From the NCBI RefSeq assembly GCF_047948215.1, contig NC_134460.1, forward strand, positions 121,905,324-121,969,323: 64,000 nucleotides of DNA, given 5' to 3'. The stretch comes from Lycorma delicatula (Eukaryota; Arthropoda; Insecta; Hemiptera; Fulgoridae). The notes beneath the pieces were generated by a model. That model was not told where the DNA came from, searched no databases, and worked only from the letters and a program-made list of their open reading frames with translations. The position numbers were made by a program, and so were the translations under genes. Below, one piece after another: positions 62,385-64,000 of this stretch (position 1 is its first letter; every line of letters starts with the position of its first letter).

Positions 62385-64000
62385 ATTATTATTATTTTTA
62401 AAATATCACCGAAGGTTCTAATTATTAAAAAAAACTTAGATAAGAAATTCTTTTGTGGACTAGAAATTGAACTCAAGGTGGAGTGGATTCACTGCATGTA
62501 TTTGAACATAAAGTTAAAAAAAGTGGTTTAAAATTAAAAAATTCAATATGTTTAAGATACATTTCAGATCTGCCTTTTAGTGTAATATCTGGTAAGACCT
62601 GACATATTTCTACTCATTTCAAAACGTGCATGGATCTCATTTTCACATTATGTAAAACATACGTAAGCGTGCCCGTGCCCGTGCGCACACATACATCCCT
62701 AGTTATTGAATTCATAACTATATGCATCAGATCTTGAAAAATACCAGTTATGGGTGTAGAAACACCTTTTTGTTTATTTATGCTTGCAGATATAAATTGC
62801 AGGGAGTAAGATCTACTGACCTGGGAGGCTATAGATGATGAACTATATCTTTTAATCCACCTCTTCCAATCCAGAATCTTGTAAAAGTTGTCCGTTAAAT
62901 AATGTTGGACCTCCAACGGAGGTGAGGTGGGGCATCATCTTCCATAAAAAAAGTCATTCTGATCTTCTTGAAGTTGGGGTAACAACCAGTTTTGTAGCAC
63001 ATTCAGTTATAAAATTACAAACTTATTTGTCGTAAAGAGAAATTTTCAAGGGTGAATTTCAGTGTTTATATAGATGATAATGTGTTTTAATTCTAAAACA
63101 ATTTTATTATTCCTTATCAATATATAAATAAATCAGACATTTGTATACTGGTCTGTAAGCGCATTCAGTGAGTGATGTTGGCTAAATATTCTTGCGATGT
63201 GACAACATCATTCATTATAATCACCATTAACAATTTAAGATGCGTTGCCCTATCAAATCATTGAGATTTCTGGTCGAACTAAGATGACAAAATAGTAATT
63301 ATGCAGAGATTAAATGTTGCAAACATTTTTTTGTAACATTAAATGTTGCAAACGAATGTAAGGTAATAGAGAGATTTGAAAATCTATGAAACTGATATTT
63401 AACTTTAATTTTTGCCGAAATAATTTTAATATTAAACATTTATTTATGACAATGTAACAATTTATCTACGAAACATCCATTATATTTTCCAACTAGTCTC
63501 TCCTAAAAATGTTAACTATTACTCTAACACTGACTGACGTTTACATATTTCTAGTCAAGCTCTTGTACTAAAATTTCATATCTCTCCTTGGTTTGGTCAC
63601 AATTAATTGTTTTCCGGATGGTTGTCATTTTTTGTGTCTTATGAAATGCGAAGTTTGACGATTGTACCCATATGATAAAGAGTTAACAGCGTTCAAGGCG
63701 GTCCGTATTTTATCAGGAGAAATTGTTGTATTTCGACAGATGTTGTATTTACTCACACCTTATAAGTGGTTTAAAAAAAGGATTATGATTGCCTTTTTAT
63801 TGATTAATTCATTATTGCATTACTTCACTCCTATTCATTTGGTCAGTTTCTTTTACAGCTGTGATTTCTGTGTTGAAAAAATATCTTTTTGATTTTAAAT
63901 CATATTCTTATTAGTGATTGCTTAGGCTAATGCTGTAAGCTGATTGGTTTGTTGCTGAAATAATATAATCTGTAGTGACGAAGTTGGGTAAGTGTTATCT
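62385..64000. other. AT-rich intergenic DNA
   Basis: A short repeat attaaatgttgcaaac occurs twice at 63310-63352. Open frames at 62614-62916 (minus) and 63662-63892 (plus) carry no motif I recognise. Confidence 0.4.

Overview
The window is nuclear DNA from an insect, most likely a hemipteran (inference). It is AT-rich, has multi-kilobase introns, and is crowded with decayed transposons: mariner/Tc1, hAT, R1-like and RTE/jockey-like LINEs, tRNA-derived SINEs and foldback elements. No prokaryotic signals, rRNA genes, free tRNA genes or CRISPR arrays were seen.

One host gene is clear: a plus-strand Cas-family adaptor (p130CAS/BCAR1-like). Seven exons between 1577 and 28583 give 595 residues from the middle of the SH3 domain to the stop. 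All splice phases join without a break. In order they encode the end of the SH3 domain, a substrate domain with seven YxxP motifs, the serine-rich four-helix bundle, the YDYV Src-SH2 site, and the FAT-like C-terminal domain. The first exon(s), start codon and promoter lie upstream of the window.

The introns hold most of the unusual material. Intron 1715-8687 carries a decayed DNA-virus/Polinton-like relic at about 3320-5600, with packaging-ATPase-like, DUF8207-like and phospholipase-A2-like (VP1-type) pieces, one still-open coiled-coil ORF, and a SINE inserted into it. Intron 10350-18247 has a mariner fossil, a duplicated segment and two clusters of inverted or repeated sequence. Intron 18522-25662 has a 2.4 kb LINE with a long open reverse transcriptase and an exact 11-bp target-site duplication, plus a broken IS630/Tc1-type transposase. 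Intron 26390-28187 has a tandem repeat whose hairpins resemble the histone mRNA 3' stem-loop on the minus strand.

From 28584 to 64000 no convincing host gene was found. This half is a graveyard of mobile elements: nested foldback elements at 28.8-30.3 and 32.2-32.7 kb that share a core, a SINE with a perfect 14-bp duplication (31.9 kb), mariner relics (33.0, 44.1, 45.7, 46.4, 48.8, 49.7, 58.1 and 60.6 kb), two hAT/ZBED5-like elements (39.3 and 50.3 kb), a GC-cored 372-bp palindrome (52.5 kb), a broken cysteine-rich multicopy-type gene (53.4-54.3 kb) and an R1-like LINE 3' end (61.8-62.4 kb). AT-rich DNA separates them. Family names rest on motif recognition by eye; no database search was run.
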